Shown piece by piece: positions 51,378-61,731 of a stretch of DNA of 64,000 nucleotides. The notes under the pieces are model-generated. The model searched no databases. It was not told the DNA's origin and was given only the letters and a program-made list of their open reading frames with translations. The translations under genes were made by a program, and so were the position numbers. The stretch's first letter is position 1. Every line of letters begins with the position of its first letter. Source of the DNA: Bacillus sp. 103mf (GTDB lineage Bacteria; Bacillota; Bacilli; Bacillales; Bacillaceae_G); assembly GCF_900116295.1 (NCBI RefSeq), contig NZ_FPAF01000014.1, forward strand, positions 36,898 to 100,897. Reading direction: 5' to 3'.

Positions 51378-54300
51378 TTACTCTGTTGAAACAGATGGAT
51401 CGGCTTGCTCTTTTGTTGGAATTACTTCGAAGAAATGAGAATTTAGATTGGTTAACAAAGGTGAGAGAAGAGCGACTTCTTCGTATTGTTCATGTTCATT
51501 TAATATACGAAGATAGTCTAATAATAGCTCTTTCACATCAGATTCTCCTATTTTGCTGAGTGGACGAATAGTAACATTCGCTCCTTTTGCAATTCGTCGT
51601 CTTAATGATTGTTCTGTTAATCCAAAATCAGGAAGATGACGCAAGTATACAACTCCACCTGTCATTCCGGCACAAATCCACGGTCCAGGGTCACCGAGGA
51701 CGAGCGCGCGGCCGTTTGTCATATACTCAAAAGCAAATCCTTTTATATTAGCGTGAACACCGATATTTCCATGTTCTTCTTTCGGAAGTGGTTTTGTCAT
51801 TTTTCCACCAATAATCATATCAGCTCCTGATAGACGAATCCCTGCTCTAGCGTCAGCGTTTCCTTGTATATATAATGCGCCTTTTTGTGCTCCGTATCCG
51901 AATCCCTTTCCAACAGAACCGTTATAGTATTTACCATCTTTTCCTTTTGTTTTTGTAATGTAAATACCACCGCCAAAAGCTGTTTTTCCAATGCCATCTT
52001 GTGCGCCGCCGTTGACGTGAATGAAGAGATTTTCACTATTATAGGCGCCTAGACCATTTCCGGGAACAGATCCATTTGTGTATTTTAATGTGACGGGATC
52101 TAATACACGATTTTCATATAGTTTACTGCGAATACGGTAGCAAGATTCCATGCCGCCCATAACACGTTGATCGACGCCGACATGAATAAGTTCTTTAGAT
52201 GCAATGGAATAATGAGCCTTGCTACATTCTTGATGCGCTGTTGTTTGCACGGCATTGTATGTTACATCTTCTAATGTTTGTAATAAGTAATGTAAATTTA
52301 GTAAATGCTGGCCGTGTGTTTGTTCCAATAAATCAGAACGACCGACAATTTCTTGTAAGTTGATATGGCCAAGCTGTCCCGTTAATCGTTTTAGTTCTGT
52401 TCCGAAAGCTGTGAATAAATGTAACAATCCTTCTACAGCACTTTCGAAATTTCGTGGTACGAAGCGGCGCAGGCCATGTTCTTTCGCTTGTGCTTCTGAT
52501 TCGATTTGCGTTGCAATCCCGACATGACAAGTATCTAAATGACAGCCGCGGCATGTCGTACAACCGATCGCAATCATAGAAAGTGTACCGAAGCCAATGC
52601 GGTTTGCACCAAGAAGCATAATTTTTAATGCATCTGCAGCGCTGCGGATGCCGCCGTCAGCCCAAATTTCTACACGCTCTCTCATCCCAGCTTCTAACAG
52701 CGCATTATGAGCAGCTTTTACACCAATTTCAACAGGAAGACCAACGTGCTGCAGGGCATGAATACGTGCGGCACCTGTCCCGCCATCGAAACCGCTAATG
52801 TTAATAAAGTCAGCACCAGCTTTAGCGATACCTACTGCAATGGTTCCAATATTAGGGACAACAGGAACTTTAACAGCTACTTTCGCGTGTTGGTTGGCAG
52901 TTTTAATTTCAGTAATGATTTGGGCTAAATCTTCAATTGAATAAATGTCATGGTTATTGGAAGGAGAGATTAAATCCGAACCAATTGTTGCATTTCGCGC
53001 TTCTGCAATTTTTGCTGTTACTTTTGCCCCCGGTAAATGTCCGCCTTCTCCTGGTTTTGCTCCTTGCCCAATTTTAATTTCAATTAAGTTAGATGAATTG
53101 AGGAGTTCAGCGTTGACACCAAAACGTCCTGATGCAATCTGTTGCCCGCGTGTATGTGGATATTTACCGATCATATCTTTAATTTCGCCGCCTTCACCGT
53201 TTAAACTAATCATATTTAATCGATCAGCGGCTTCGGCATATGCACGGAAGGCAATTTCATTTTGTGAGCCAAATGACATCGAACTAATAATAAATGGTAG
53301 ACTATGATTTTTTACTGCAATTGAGACTTTTTCAATTGGTGTTTTATGATTTGTTTCTTTTATTTTTATAAGGTGACGAATTGCTGTTGGATTTTTTTCT
53401 TCTAATTCATCCAGTTTTTCACGGTAGTCATCGTATGCATTTCCCTTGGAAATATCTCCAATCGCTTTCCAAATGCGCGGGAATAGATGAAATGTTTTTC
53501 GTATGTTTGCTTTTTCATTTGTATAATCGATTGCCCGGACTTTTGCATCTTCTGCTAGTGCTTGTAGCGAAAAAGCCAACCTACTAGATCCAAGGAAATT
53601 CGTAATATCCAATATCTGTGCAATTTCTTCGTGTAGACCAATGGAAGAGAAGAGGCGACCATAGCCGCGTAATTCATGAATTCCAAGTGTTGAAATCACT
53701 TTTTCAATTCCTTTATTCAATGCGTTATATAAATTGAGAAGAGGCGTTTCTGTTCCATCGTTTACTGTTGCAAATGTAAGGTATGGATTGATAACATCTG
53801 CTCCTAAACCATATAAAGTTACAATGTCGTGTAAAGAGCGAAGTGCTCCCGAACGTACGGCAATTGCACAATTACGGCGGAGTTTATGCTTCACGAGCTC
53901 TTGATGAACTTTGGCTGTAATTAAGTGCGGATCAATCCATAACTGATTGTTTTGATGAGCTTTTGCATCATCAATGATAAGAAGTGATGTACCTTTTTTT
54001 ATTGCTGCTACAGCTTCTGCCCCAAGGCGATTCAGTGCCGCACCTAAAGTTTCATCTTCTGTAAACGTTCCAGATACTTTATAAACCGTGCTGTGTAGAG
54101 CAAATAGCCGTATGAGTTGTTCATAAGATACTGTGTCTAGATGCCCTGCAGCTTGTTGCCCCAATGTGCCTTCTAAGATAATAGGGCTTGGAAGTTCTAC
54201 AATGAATGGTTGTTCGTTTGTTGTATACAGAGTTGGTCGTTTCCCTACAATTGTACGCGTCGAAAAATGCTCTACTTCCCGATCGCGATCAATTGCAGGA

Positions 54301-55817
54301 TTTGTTACAACAGCAACGCTTTCCTTTATAAAATCAGCAATATTTTGTCTTCCTGTATCGAGTGCTGCAAGGGGGGCGTCATGCCCGAGGGAACGAATTG
54401 GTTCAGCGCCTTTTTCAGCCATTTGTTCGAGAAGCTGAATATGTTCTCGGTCCCAGCCAAAAGCCGCGTATTGCTCTGTTTTTACTTCTGTAATTGAAAC
54501 AAGGTTATCTAATTCATCTGTTGGCGGAACATGTAGGTGATAGCGATAGTCGGTAAATTCAATGCGTTGTTTCATACGTGCATATACTTCTTTTTGGTAT
54601 GCATCGTATTCGTATAAAATAAGATCGCCCTTCGCGTTTCGCTTTAGGCCTACTTTTTCCCCTGGAGCAAGTGATTTTGGTTCTGCCATGTATTCAGCCG
54701 GAGAAATAACACCTGGTTCAGAGGAAAAAATATAAGAGCTTTCCGTTTCTACTTTCCAAACGGGGCGTAAACCAAGGGAGTCGACGCTAAAAACAGCTTC
54801 ATCTTTATGTCGTGAAATAATTCCAGCCGGTCCTTGAGCAAAATGCCCCCATGCTTCACGTATATACGTATATAAGTCTTGCATATGCGGCTTGTATAAT
54901 TTAATTTCATTAATAATTGGTGGAAATAATATATCCATTGCTTCGAATAAACTATAGTTGTAATGGGTGAGAAGTGTTTCTAGCGTACGATTTAAGTCTT
55001 GAGAGTCGCTGCCTTCAATTGCAAGGGGCACATCAATCATTTCAGCTTGATCTCGCAGCTTAGCAATAGTATTAATTTCTCCATTATGTCCAAGGATGCT
55101 AAATGGTTGAACACGAAAAAAATTAGATAATGTATTAGTAGAATAGCGGTTATGTCCAAGAGTCATTGTAGATGCAATAAGTGGATGACGCAGGTCAGCG
55201 TAATATGATACAAGTGTATCCCCAGCTCCGAGTACCTTATAAACAACATAATCAGGACTAAATGACGCAACATGAATTGCTTCATTTTTTTCGATTTCTA
55301 TCGTTAGCGAGAATAGTAATTGATCAATCTGTTCATGTTGATTTTTTGGAATAACAGCAATTTGCCAAAATAGCGGTTCTTTTTGTTTACCAAGAGGTCC
55401 AAGGGCATTAGAGTTAGTTACAGCGCTAGTTTCAAATATAATCATTAAATTTTCTCTCTGTAGTAAGGAACGGATATCATTTTGTAAGGCATGTGTGTCT
55501 TGTTTTTGATGTAGAAAAAAATGTCCAACGATAAAGTGAGGATGGTTCACTAATGTTGGGTTATAACCATATTTAGTTAATTTTTCTTCCCAAAGTTCTT
55601 TAGGAAGATCGATATGAATTCCGATTCCATCGCCTTCGTTATTAATAAATCCAGCACGGTGATTCATTTTTACAAGAGATTGTATACAAAGATCGATGTT
55701 TTCTTTCGTTGGAATATTTTGTTTTTCCATTACGGAAACGATTCCACATGCATCATGTTCTGCATTTGCATAATTTTGAAATGAAGACGGTGTCCATTTA
55801 TTTGTTGTACCCGGCAT
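51378..55817 (-). CDS. gltA: Glutamate synthase, large subunit
   Basis: 1479 residues. The N-terminal glutaminase starts at the nucleophile cysteine (residue 24, in HDACGIVSV) after a short propeptide; NHRAGFINNEGDGIGIH follows. The central and FMN-binding domains span about 430-1200, with the 3Fe-4S cysteines in GCTTCRGCHLDTCHVG. The C-terminal beta helix shows GNGLGAYNS and GGVVYLRHLPDFG. It makes two glutamates from glutamine and 2-oxoglutarate. The electron-supplying small subunit GltB is not adjacent, so it must be encoded elsewhere or replaced. AGGGGGGATTGACGG precedes ATG. Confidence 0.93.
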   Translation of the reverse strand: MPGTTNKWTPSSFQNYANAEHDACGIVSVMEKQNIPTKENIDLCIQSLVKMNHRAGFINNEGDGIGIHIDLPKELWEEKLTKYGYNPTLVNHPHFIVGHFFLHQKQDTHALQNDIRSLLQRENLMIIFETSAVTNSNALGPLGKQKEPLFWQIAVIPKNQHEQIDQLLFSLTIEIEKNEAIHVASFSPDYVVYKVLGAGDTLVSYYADLRHPLIASTMTLGHNRYSTNTLSNFFRVQPFSILGHNGEINTIAKLRDQAEMIDVPLAIEGSDSQDLNRTLETLLTHYNYSLFEAMDILFPPIINEIKLYKPHMQDLYTYIREAWGHFAQGPAGIISRHKDEAVFSVDSLGLRPVWKVETESSYIFSSEPGVISPAEYMAEPKSLAPGEKVGLKRNAKGDLILYEYDAYQKEVYARMKQRIEFTDYRYHLHVPPTDELDNLVSITEVKTEQYAAFGWDREHIQLLEQMAEKGAEPIRSLGHDAPLAALDTGRQNIADFIKESVAVVTNPAIDRDREVEHFSTRTIVGKRPTLYTTNEQPFIVELPSPIILEGTLGQQAAGHLDTVSYEQLIRLFALHSTVYKVSGTFTEDETLGAALNRLGAEAVAAIKKGTSLLIIDDAKAHQNNQLWIDPHLITAKVHQELVKHKLRRNCAIAVRSGALRSLHDIVTLYGLGADVINPYLTFATVNDGTETPLLNLYNALNKGIEKVISTLGIHELRGYGRLFSSIGLHEEIAQILDITNFLGSSRLAFSLQALAEDAKVRAIDYTNEKANIRKTFHLFPRIWKAIGDISKGNAYDDYREKLDELEEKNPTAIRHLIKIKETNHKTPIEKVSIAVKNHSLPFIISSMSFGSQNEIAFRAYAEAADRLNMISLNGEGGEIKDMIGKYPHTRGQQIASGRFGVNAELLNSSNLIEIKIGQGAKPGEGGHLPGAKVTAKIAEARNATIGSDLISPSNNHDIYSIEDLAQIITEIKTANQHAKVAVKVPVVPNIGTIAVGIAKAGADFINISGFDGGTGAARIHALQHVGLPVEIGVKAAHNALLEAGMRERVEIWADGGIRSAADALKIMLLGANRIGFGTLSMIAIGCTTCRGCHLDTCHVGIATQIESEAQAKEHGLRRFVPRNFESAVEGLLHLFTAFGTELKRLTGQLGHINLQEIVGRSDLLEQTHGQHLLNLHYLLQTLEDVTYNAVQTTAHQECSKAHYSIASKELIHVGVDQRVMGGMESCYRIRSKLYENRVLDPVTLKYTNGSVPGNGLGAYNSENLFIHVNGGAQDGIGKTAFGGGIYITKTKGKDGKYYNGSVGKGFGYGAQKGALYIQGNADARAGIRLSGADMIIGGKMTKPLPKEEHGNIGVHANIKGFAFEYMTNGRALVLGDPGPWICAGMTGGVVYLRHLPDFGLTEQSLRRRIAKGANVTIRPLSKIGESDVKELLLDYLRILNEHEQYEEVALLSPLLTNLNSHFFEVIPTKEQADPSVSTE

Positions 55818-55888
55818 CCGTCAATCCCCCCTTTTCTTTGAATGCTGAATAATCTGAATATTCAAGGTGTACAACACCTTGTATTAAA

Positions 55889-55960
55889 CATAATAAAGTG
55901 AAACTTCCAACAGTGAGGGGTTCTTCATCCACACTGTTGATTAGTTGAACCAATTTGTAT
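55889..55960 (+). repeat. Short fragment of the second repeat family, gltA upstream region
   Basis: AATAAAGTGAAACTTCC at 55891 is followed by CAACAGTG...CACTGTTG, a hairpin. The gap 55818-56106 otherwise holds only the gsaB terminator; a gltA promoter must lie here but I could not assign boxes with confidence. Confidence 0.5.
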
Positions 55961-56027
55961 CTGAAATTAAAACAGATAATTATGAATAATTATACTATTG
56001 ATGTGTGATTTATGAAATAGTAAAAAT

Positions 56028-56057
56028 AAAAAAACAGAGTGTCACCTCTGTTTTTTT
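56028..56057 (-). terminator. Terminator of gsaB
   Basis: AAAAACAGAG/CTCTGTTTTT 10-bp perfect stem, 6-base loop, A and T runs on both sides. Confidence 0.88.
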
Positions 56058-56106
56058 ATTTTATTCCTATTAAAAGGATAGTGTATTTTGTTGTTTATGG
56101 AAAATT

Positions 56107-57396
56107 TTATTTTAAAGCAGCGAATGCTCTGCCAACAGCTTCAATTGTGTATTCAATGTCTTCTTTTGTATGTTCTGTAGTTAAGAACCATGCTTCATAT
56201 TTAGATGGTGCTAAGTTAATTCCTTCGTGAAGCATGAGTTTGAAGAACTTACCAAACGTTTCACCATCTGTATTTTGTGCAGCATCGTAGTCTTCGATCT
56301 TATCTTTTGTAAAGTATACTGTTAAAGCACCTTTTAGGCGATTTACTGTAATATCAATGTTATGTGCAGTTGCTTGTTCTAGAATACCTTTTTCAAGCAT
56401 TTCTCCAAGTTCATCTAGTTTTTCATATACTCCTTCTTGCTTAAGTACCTCTAAGCATGCGATACCAGCAGCCATAGAAGCTGGGTTTCCGGCCATTGTA
56501 CCTGCTTGATACGCAGGACCGAGCGGCGCAACTTGCTCCATAATTTCTTTTTTCCCGCCGTAAGCACCAATTGGAAGGCCACCGCCGATTATTTTGCCAA
56601 GTGCAGTTAAGTCTGGTGTTACTCCAAGTAAATCTTGAGCGCCGCCATACATAAAGCGGAAAGCTGTAATAACCTCATCATAAATAACTAACGCACCTGC
56701 TGCATGAACAAGTTCATTCACTTTTTCAAGGAAGCCTGGTTTTGGCTCAACAATACCGAAGTTTCCAACGATTGGCTCTACAAGAATTGCGGCAACTTCA
56801 TGTCCCCATTTATCTAAAGCTTCTTTTAATGTATCTACATTATTAAAAGGAACTGTAATCACTTCTTGGGCAATGCTTTGTGGTACACCAGCAGAATCAG
56901 GAGTACCAAGTGTAGAAGGACCAGAGCCTGCTGCTACAAGAACTAAGTCCGAATGTCCATGGTAGCAACCCGCAAATTTCATGATTTTTGTGCGTCCTGT
57001 ATAAGCGCGAGCAACGCGGATTGTTGTCATAACAGCTTCTGTTCCTGAGTTTACAAAACGTACTTTATCCATCGCGGGTATAGCTTCTTTTAGCATTTTT
57101 GCAAATTTTACTTCTAAAGCTGTTGGTGTTCCGTATAATACACCATTTTCGGCAGCGACTTTAATCGCTTCTGTTACATGTGGATGAGCATGACCTGTAA
57201 TAATTGGTCCGTATGCTGCTAAATAATCGATATATTTGTTGCCGTCCACGTCCCAAAAGTAAGCACCTTGACCGCGCTCCATTGCAACTGGTGAACCGCC
57301 GCCAACTGCTTTATAAGAGCGAGAAGGACTGTTTACACCACCAACGATATGTTCTAAAGCATCTTTATGTAGTTCTTCTGACTTTGTGAACTTCAT
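56107..57396 (-). CDS. gsaB: Glutamate-1-semialdehyde 2,1-aminomutase
   Basis: 429 residues, PLP enzyme of the class III aminotransferase fold. The PLP lysine is in [19 protein letters not shown] near residue 268; [10 protein letters not shown] and YHGHSDLVL bind cofactor and substrate, and [13 protein letters not shown] is family-typical. It makes 5-aminolevulinate for haem. B. cereus-group genomes also have hemL in the hem operon; this copy next to bcp-perR corresponds to B. subtilis gsaB. AAGGAGATG precedes ATG. Confidence 0.92.
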   Translation of the reverse strand: MKFTKSEELHKDALEHIVGGVNSPSRSYKAVGGGSPVAMERGQGAYFWDVDGNKYIDYLAAYGPIITGHAHPHVTEAIKVAAENGVLYGTPTALEVKFAKMLKEAIPAMDKVRFVNSGTEAVMTTIRVARAYTGRTKIMKFAGCYHGHSDLVLVAAGSGPSTLGTPDSAGVPQSIAQEVITVPFNNVDTLKEALDKWGHEVAAILVEPIVGNFGIVEPKPGFLEKVNELVHAAGALVIYDEVITAFRFMYGGAQDLLGVTPDLTALGKIIGGGLPIGAYGGKKEIMEQVAPLGPAYQAGTMAGNPASMAAGIACLEVLKQEGVYEKLDELGEMLEKGILEQATAHNIDITVNRLKGALTVYFTKDKIEDYDAAQNTDGETFGKFFKLMLHEGINLAPSKYEAWFLTTEHTKEDIEYTIEAVGRAFAALK

Positions 57397-57532
57397 GAAA
57401 ATTCATCTCCTTACAAAAATCTATGTATTATTTTAACACGTTTTTGGAAAAGACGTATTGTTTGTACAAGTTGCTACTGTTGGGTAAACTATTCGTTGTG
57501 CTAAAGAGAAACTTTCACTATCGAATTGATGA

Positions 57533-57687
57533 TTATATAAAAAACCTTTCTTTTTAGAGGAGGACGAGAGCATCTGGCTGTGCATAGAAGCGGTCAGGTT
57601 CTTTTTCTGCCACATGCCTGGTTTAAAACAAAGGGATCAAGCGAGTGGGAGTCATGTTGCATTGCTATATAGCAATGATTTATATGT
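57533..57687 (+). repeat. Dispersed bcr-type repeat, copy G
   Basis: Starts TATATAAAAAACC, ends AATGATTTATATG; contains GGACGAGAGCATCTGGC and CATAGAAGCGGTCAGG. It fills most of the gap between the gsaB and ABC transporter starts (57397-57762), where no other element is seen. Confidence 0.85.
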
Positions 57688-57762
57688 CGAAAAATATATA
57701 GTTAGGCGTATAACAAGGAAAGATATTGTTTACTAGAGTGGAAGATAGAAAGGAGAATCGTA

Positions 57763-58776
57763 ATGGAGACGGTTATTGAAGTAAAAGATTTACGAAAAGA
57801 ATTTATATCGTATTCAAGCCGCTCAGGATTAAAAGGAGCGTTTCGAGATTTATTAAATCGTAATTATAAAATTGTGCCAGCAGTAAATGATATTTCGTTT
57901 ACTGTAAAGCAAGGAGAGATGGTTGGATATATTGGAGAAAATGGCGCTGGTAAATCCACTACCATTAAAATGCTAACAGGTATTTTGACACCGACTGCTG
58001 GACAAATTACTGTGAATGGCATGAATCCTCACAAACAAAGGGAAGAGTTTGTGAAAACAATTGGTGTTGTGTTTGGTCAACGCTCGCAGCTTTGGTGGGA
58101 TATTGCTGTGCAAGAATCATTTCGTTTGTTAAAAAAAGTATATGATGTATCTGATGCAGAGTATAAAGAACATATGGAGCATGTAATTGAAACATTAGAT
58201 ATTGGTCCTTTATTGGATAAACCAGTTCGGAAGTTATCGCTCGGACAACGGATGCGCTGTGAACTAGCGGCAGCTTTAACTCATAATCCGCCGCTATTGT
58301 TTTTAGATGAACCGACAATCGGTCTTGATGTCCTCGTTAAACTAAAAATCCGTGATTTTCTCAAAGAGATGAATGAACGATACAAAACAACAATTTTATT
58401 AACGACGCATGACATTACAGATATTGAAGCACTTTGTGATCGTGTTGTCATGTTAGATGAAGGAAAAATAATGTATGACGGATCTTTAGACAAGCTTCGT
58501 TCGCAATGGGGATCAGAAAAAGAAATTCATTTTCAATTTGTAACCTCTGTTTCTTATCAGCAACTTGCGATGTTAATGCCTGATAATGATGTAGTTTGGT
58601 CACAAGGAAAAGAACAAAATACATGGATTGCTAAGATCCCAAATGAAGAAGTCATGATTTCAACTCTTATATCAAAAGTTGTGCAATCTTTTGCAATTAA
58701 AGACTTAAAAATTAATGAAGTTTCTACAGAAGAAATCATTCGTAATATTTATGAAGAGGGCATGATTCATGGGTAA
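57763..58776 (+). CDS. ABC transporter ATP-binding protein (ABC-2 exporter type)
   Basis: 337 residues after AAAGGAGAA. Walker A is GENGAGKST, signature LSLGQRMRCELAAAL, and Walker B LLFLDEPTIGLD, with the switch histidine in LLTTHDITDIEAL. An N-terminal extension (about 1-45) and a C-terminal tail of 80 residues are typical of ATPases paired with two DUF990-like permeases. The stop overlaps the next gene by 8 bases, so the three genes form one operon. The substrate is unknown; related systems export peptides, antibiotics or polysaccharide-like molecules. Confidence 0.88.
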   Translation: METVIEVKDLRKEFISYSSRSGLKGAFRDLLNRNYKIVPAVNDISFTVKQGEMVGYIGENGAGKSTTIKMLTGILTPTAGQITVNGMNPHKQREEFVKTIGVVFGQRSQLWWDIAVQESFRLLKKVYDVSDAEYKEHMEHVIETLDIGPLLDKPVRKLSLGQRMRCELAAALTHNPPLLFLDEPTIGLDVLVKLKIRDFLKEMNERYKTTILLTTHDITDIEALCDRVVMLDEGKIMYDGSLDKLRSQWGSEKEIHFQFVTSVSYQQLAMLMPDNDVVWSQGKEQNTWIAKIPNEEVMISTLISKVVQSFAIKDLKINEVSTEEIIRNIYEEGMIHG

Positions 58777-59560
58777 GTATATTGAAATGATTCGCGTTCG
58801 GTTTTTAATGATGCTTGCGTATCGAACAAATTATTATAGCGGTATTATTATTTATACAATTAATATCGGAGCATATTATTTTTTATGGCAAGCCATTTAT
58901 AGCGGAAAAGAAAATATTGAAAGTTTATCGGTTACACAAATGACGACATACATTGCAATTGCCTGGATGGCCCGTGCATTTTATTTTAATAATATTGATC
59001 GGGAGATTGCGATGGAAATTAAGGAAGGACGGGTTGCAGTTGAATTAATTCGTCCATATAACTATTTAGGTATGAAAGTAATGCAAGGATTAGGAGAAGG
59101 GATTTTTCGATTTGCTTTCTTCTCTATCCCAGGTATGGTCATCGTTACATTGTTATTCTCACTGCAAATTACAACAAATTTCCAAACGTGGTTGTACTTT
59201 TTCCTATCATTATTATTTAGTTTTATCATCAATACACAAATTAATTTAATGACAGGAATGTTAACGTTTTTCTTATTTAATAATAATGGAATTATGTATG
59301 CAAAACGCGTTGTTATTGACTTGTTTTCAGGGTTATTACTTCCGATTAGCTTCTATCCGCTATGGGCGCAAAAAGTAATGACGTTTTTGCCGTTTCAAGC
59401 GATTAGTTATATTCCTAGTATGATTTTCTCAGAAGGAATGCAAGGTGAGGCGATTTATAAAGCTTTACTATTTCAAATCATATGGGCAGTGCTTCTCATT
59501 ATTCCAATTGTTATGATGTGGAAAACAGCGAGAAAACGGCTGATTGTGCAAGGGGGATGA
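58769..59560 (+). CDS. ABC-2 type permease, first subunit
   Basis: 263 residues, six membrane helices predicted (YYSGIIIYTINIGAYYFLWQ is the first). The conserved IKEGRVAVELIRPYNYLGM segment between helices two and three marks the ABC-2/DUF990 family; the equivalent in the next gene is VKGEMDRILTRPIHSLF. It forms the membrane channel of the exporter with the following gene. Starts inside the ATPase gene's end. Confidence 0.83.
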   Translation: MGKYIEMIRVRFLMMLAYRTNYYSGIIIYTINIGAYYFLWQAIYSGKENIESLSVTQMTTYIAIAWMARAFYFNNIDREIAMEIKEGRVAVELIRPYNYLGMKVMQGLGEGIFRFAFFSIPGMVIVTLLFSLQITTNFQTWLYFFLSLLFSFIINTQINLMTGMLTFFLFNNNGIMYAKRVVIDLFSGLLLPISFYPLWAQKVMTFLPFQAISYIPSMIFSEGMQGEAIYKALLFQIIWAVLLIIPIVMMWKTARKRLIVQGG

Positions 59561-59567
59561 TGAAGTC

Positions 59568-60353
59568 ATGTTATATTTTAATTTGTTTTTACAATATGCA
59601 AGTCAATATATAAAAACGAAGTTAGAATATCGCGGGGATTTTATTGTTGGTTTGCTATCTGATTTATTGTTACAAGCAGTAAACTTAATTTTTATCCTTG
59701 TTGTATTTGGACATACGCAAGCACTAAAAGGATGGAACAGGGAAGAAGTTATCTTTATTTATGGTTTTTTCTTGGTTCCGTTTGCGATTTTCTCTTCGTT
59801 CTTTAATATATGGGATTTTAATGATCGTTATATTGTAAAAGGGGAAATGGACCGAATTTTAACACGTCCTATTCATAGTTTGTTTCAAGTGATCTTAGAA
59901 CGAATGGAATTGGAATCGCTTCTTGGTGCAATAACCGGTTTTGGCGTAATGGGATATGCTGCACTGCAGCTTCAATTAACATTTCATTGGTATGATTTCT
60001 TTCTATTTATATTGATGGTAATAGGCGGTGCACTCGTGTATGGTGGGATCTTCGTAACACTTGCAAGCATTGGCTTTTGGTCAGATGCAAGAAGTTCTAT
60101 TATGCCGCTCATGTATAACATCGGAAACTACGGACGTTATCCTGTTAATATTTATAATCGCGTGATTCGTTTTGTTTTAACGTTTGTATTACCGTTTGCT
60201 TTTGTTGGTGTGTATCCGGCATCTTACTTTTTAGGAAAAACTGAATGGAACTCCTATGCATTTATAACACCGATTGTTGGGATTATTTGTTTTTCAATCG
60301 GGTTTTCCATTTGGAATTTAGGGGTAAAGCGATATCGCGGTGCTGGAAATTAA
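59568..60353 (+). CDS. ABC-2 type permease, second subunit
   Basis: 261 residues from ATG 59568 (GGGGGATGATG upstream), 7 bases behind the first permease. Six membrane helices, with the paralogous segment VKGEMDRILTRPIHSL. Pairs with the first subunit and the ATPase into a heteromeric exporter. Confidence 0.83.
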   Translation: MLYFNLFLQYASQYIKTKLEYRGDFIVGLLSDLLLQAVNLIFILVVFGHTQALKGWNREEVIFIYGFFLVPFAIFSSFFNIWDFNDRYIVKGEMDRILTRPIHSLFQVILERMELESLLGAITGFGVMGYAALQLQLTFHWYDFFLFILMVIGGALVYGGIFVTLASIGFWSDARSSIMPLMYNIGNYGRYPVNIYNRVIRFVLTFVLPFAFVGVYPASYFLGKTEWNSYAFITPIVGIICFSIGFSIWNLGVKRYRGAGN

Positions 60354-60434
60354 TCTATTTCATCTTTAGACTAAGAGGGTTCATATGGGATAAATCATCT
60401 TTTGTCCTCATACAAATAAAATGAGGTGGAGGAC

Positions 60435-60839
60435 ATGTTGTGGGTGATTATTTTATTGATTGCTGCGATTGCTGTATTACGAAGTATACAATTGCTATGG
60501 AGTTCGGCAGGAGAATCAAACCGTTTTTTCTCTGTGTATAATCTGATTTCGTTATTTCTTATTTATACAACGGTGCTAATTGCATTTGCGCTTAGTTATG
60601 TTGTTTTAGAAGAAAGTGGATTTTCGGTATTAGAAGAAGACGGGAAATTAGTAATGAATCATTCATTCGCTCTTGTAGAAATATGTTTATATTTTAGTGC
60701 AATTACATTGTTATCAGTTGGATATGGTGATGTAACGCCGATTGGAATTGGCCGTTGGATTGCCATTATAGAAGCGTTGATTGGATATACGATGCCATTT
60801 GCATTTGTTGTGCGGACAGTTATGGAAAATGAAAAATGA
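60435..60839 (+). CDS. Small ion channel protein (potassium-channel pore)
   Basis: 134 residues from ATG 60435 (GAGGTGGAGG upstream). Hydrophobic helices lie near 4-20 and 33-56, then a pore loop LLSVGYGDVTPIG with the potassium selectivity filter VGYGD, then a last helix (WIAIIEALIGYTMPFAFVV). No RCK domain. It likely forms a tetrameric potassium channel in the cell membrane. It follows the exporter operon by 82 bases and ends 47 bases before bcp, with no terminator visible between them. Confidence 0.82.
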   Translation: MLWVIILLIAAIAVLRSIQLLWSSAGESNRFFSVYNLISLFLIYTTVLIAFALSYVVLEESGFSVLEEDGKLVMNHSFALVEICLYFSAITLLSVGYGDVTPIGIGRWIAIIEALIGYTMPFAFVVRTVMENEK

Positions 60840-60885
60840 TAGGATATTTGATATAGTGGAAGCAAAATAGAAGGAGTGATTGTAT

Positions 60886-61350
60886 ATGGTTACAGTAGGG
60901 CAAATGGCACCGGATTTCACATTAGAAGCAAGCAATGGAGAACAAGTGAAATTATCTGATTTTCGAGGAAAACACGTTGTCATTTATTTTTATCCAAAAG
61001 ATATGACACCAGGATGTACGACTGAAGCGTGTGATTTTCGTGATCATCATGTAGCCTTTGGAGAGTTAGATTGTGTAATTTTAGGAATAAGTACGGACTC
61101 TTTACAGCGACACGAAAAATTTATCGAAAAATATAATTTGCCATTTTTGCTGTTAGCTGATGAAGATCATACAGTTGCAGAAATGTATGATGTGTGGAAG
61201 CTTAAGAAAAACTTTGGAAAAGAGTACATGGGAATTGAAAGATCAACATTTATAGTTGATAAAGAAGGACAGTTAGTGAAAGAATGGAGAAAAGTTAAAG
61301 TTAAGGGGCATGTAGAAGAAGCGCTGGAATTTGTTAAAGAAAATTTATAA
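60886..61350 (+). CDS. bcp: Thioredoxin-dependent thiol peroxidase (Bcp/PrxQ)
   Basis: 154 residues from ATG 60886 (AAGGAGTG upstream; TTG 60880 also in frame). The peroxidatic cysteine is in [15 protein letters not shown] near residue 45 and a second cysteine five residues on, as in Bcp. It reduces hydrogen peroxide and organic peroxides using thioredoxin. It precedes perR as in B. subtilis (ygaF-perR). Confidence 0.92.
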   Translation: MVTVGQMAPDFTLEASNGEQVKLSDFRGKHVVIYFYPKDMTPGCTTEACDFRDHHVAFGELDCVILGISTDSLQRHEKFIEKYNLPFLLLADEDHTVAEMYDVWKLKKNFGKEYMGIERSTFIVDKEGQLVKEWRKVKVKGHVEEALEFVKENL

Positions 61351-61731
61351 TGGGCCTGTAAATGCTAAAGTAAACGAGACAGTAGGTACAAATAGAAATT
61401 TACGCAGAATAAAATAATTAATGAAATATTACAAGGCATATGACTATACACTTTTGGGAATTTTTCATATGTTAACAGTGTAGGGCATACCTCCTCAGAT
61501 GATAGTTTTTCATGTGCGAGTTTTTCTCGCACTTTTTTCGTGTAAGTGTATAAAAAGAAGCAGGATCATCTAAAAATAAAGTGAAACTTTATTCTTTAAT
61601 TAATCTTTTTTCTTTTTGGATATCTTTGAAGTGGGAGGTGGCTGCTGCTGGCCCCCACATTAACTATGTTTACACCGTTTATTAAATTTGAAATAAGTTA
61701 AAGAATAAAATACATAGTTATAGTAGAAATG
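61351..61731 (+). other. Spacer after bcp with terminator and repeat fragment
   Basis: A terminator GTGCGAG/CTCGCAC with T6 lies at 61514-61539. AATAAAGTGAAACTTTATTC at 61579 is an end fragment of the second repeat family, followed at 61630-61660 by GTGGGAGG...CCCCCAC. No gene is visible in the gap. Confidence 0.6.
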
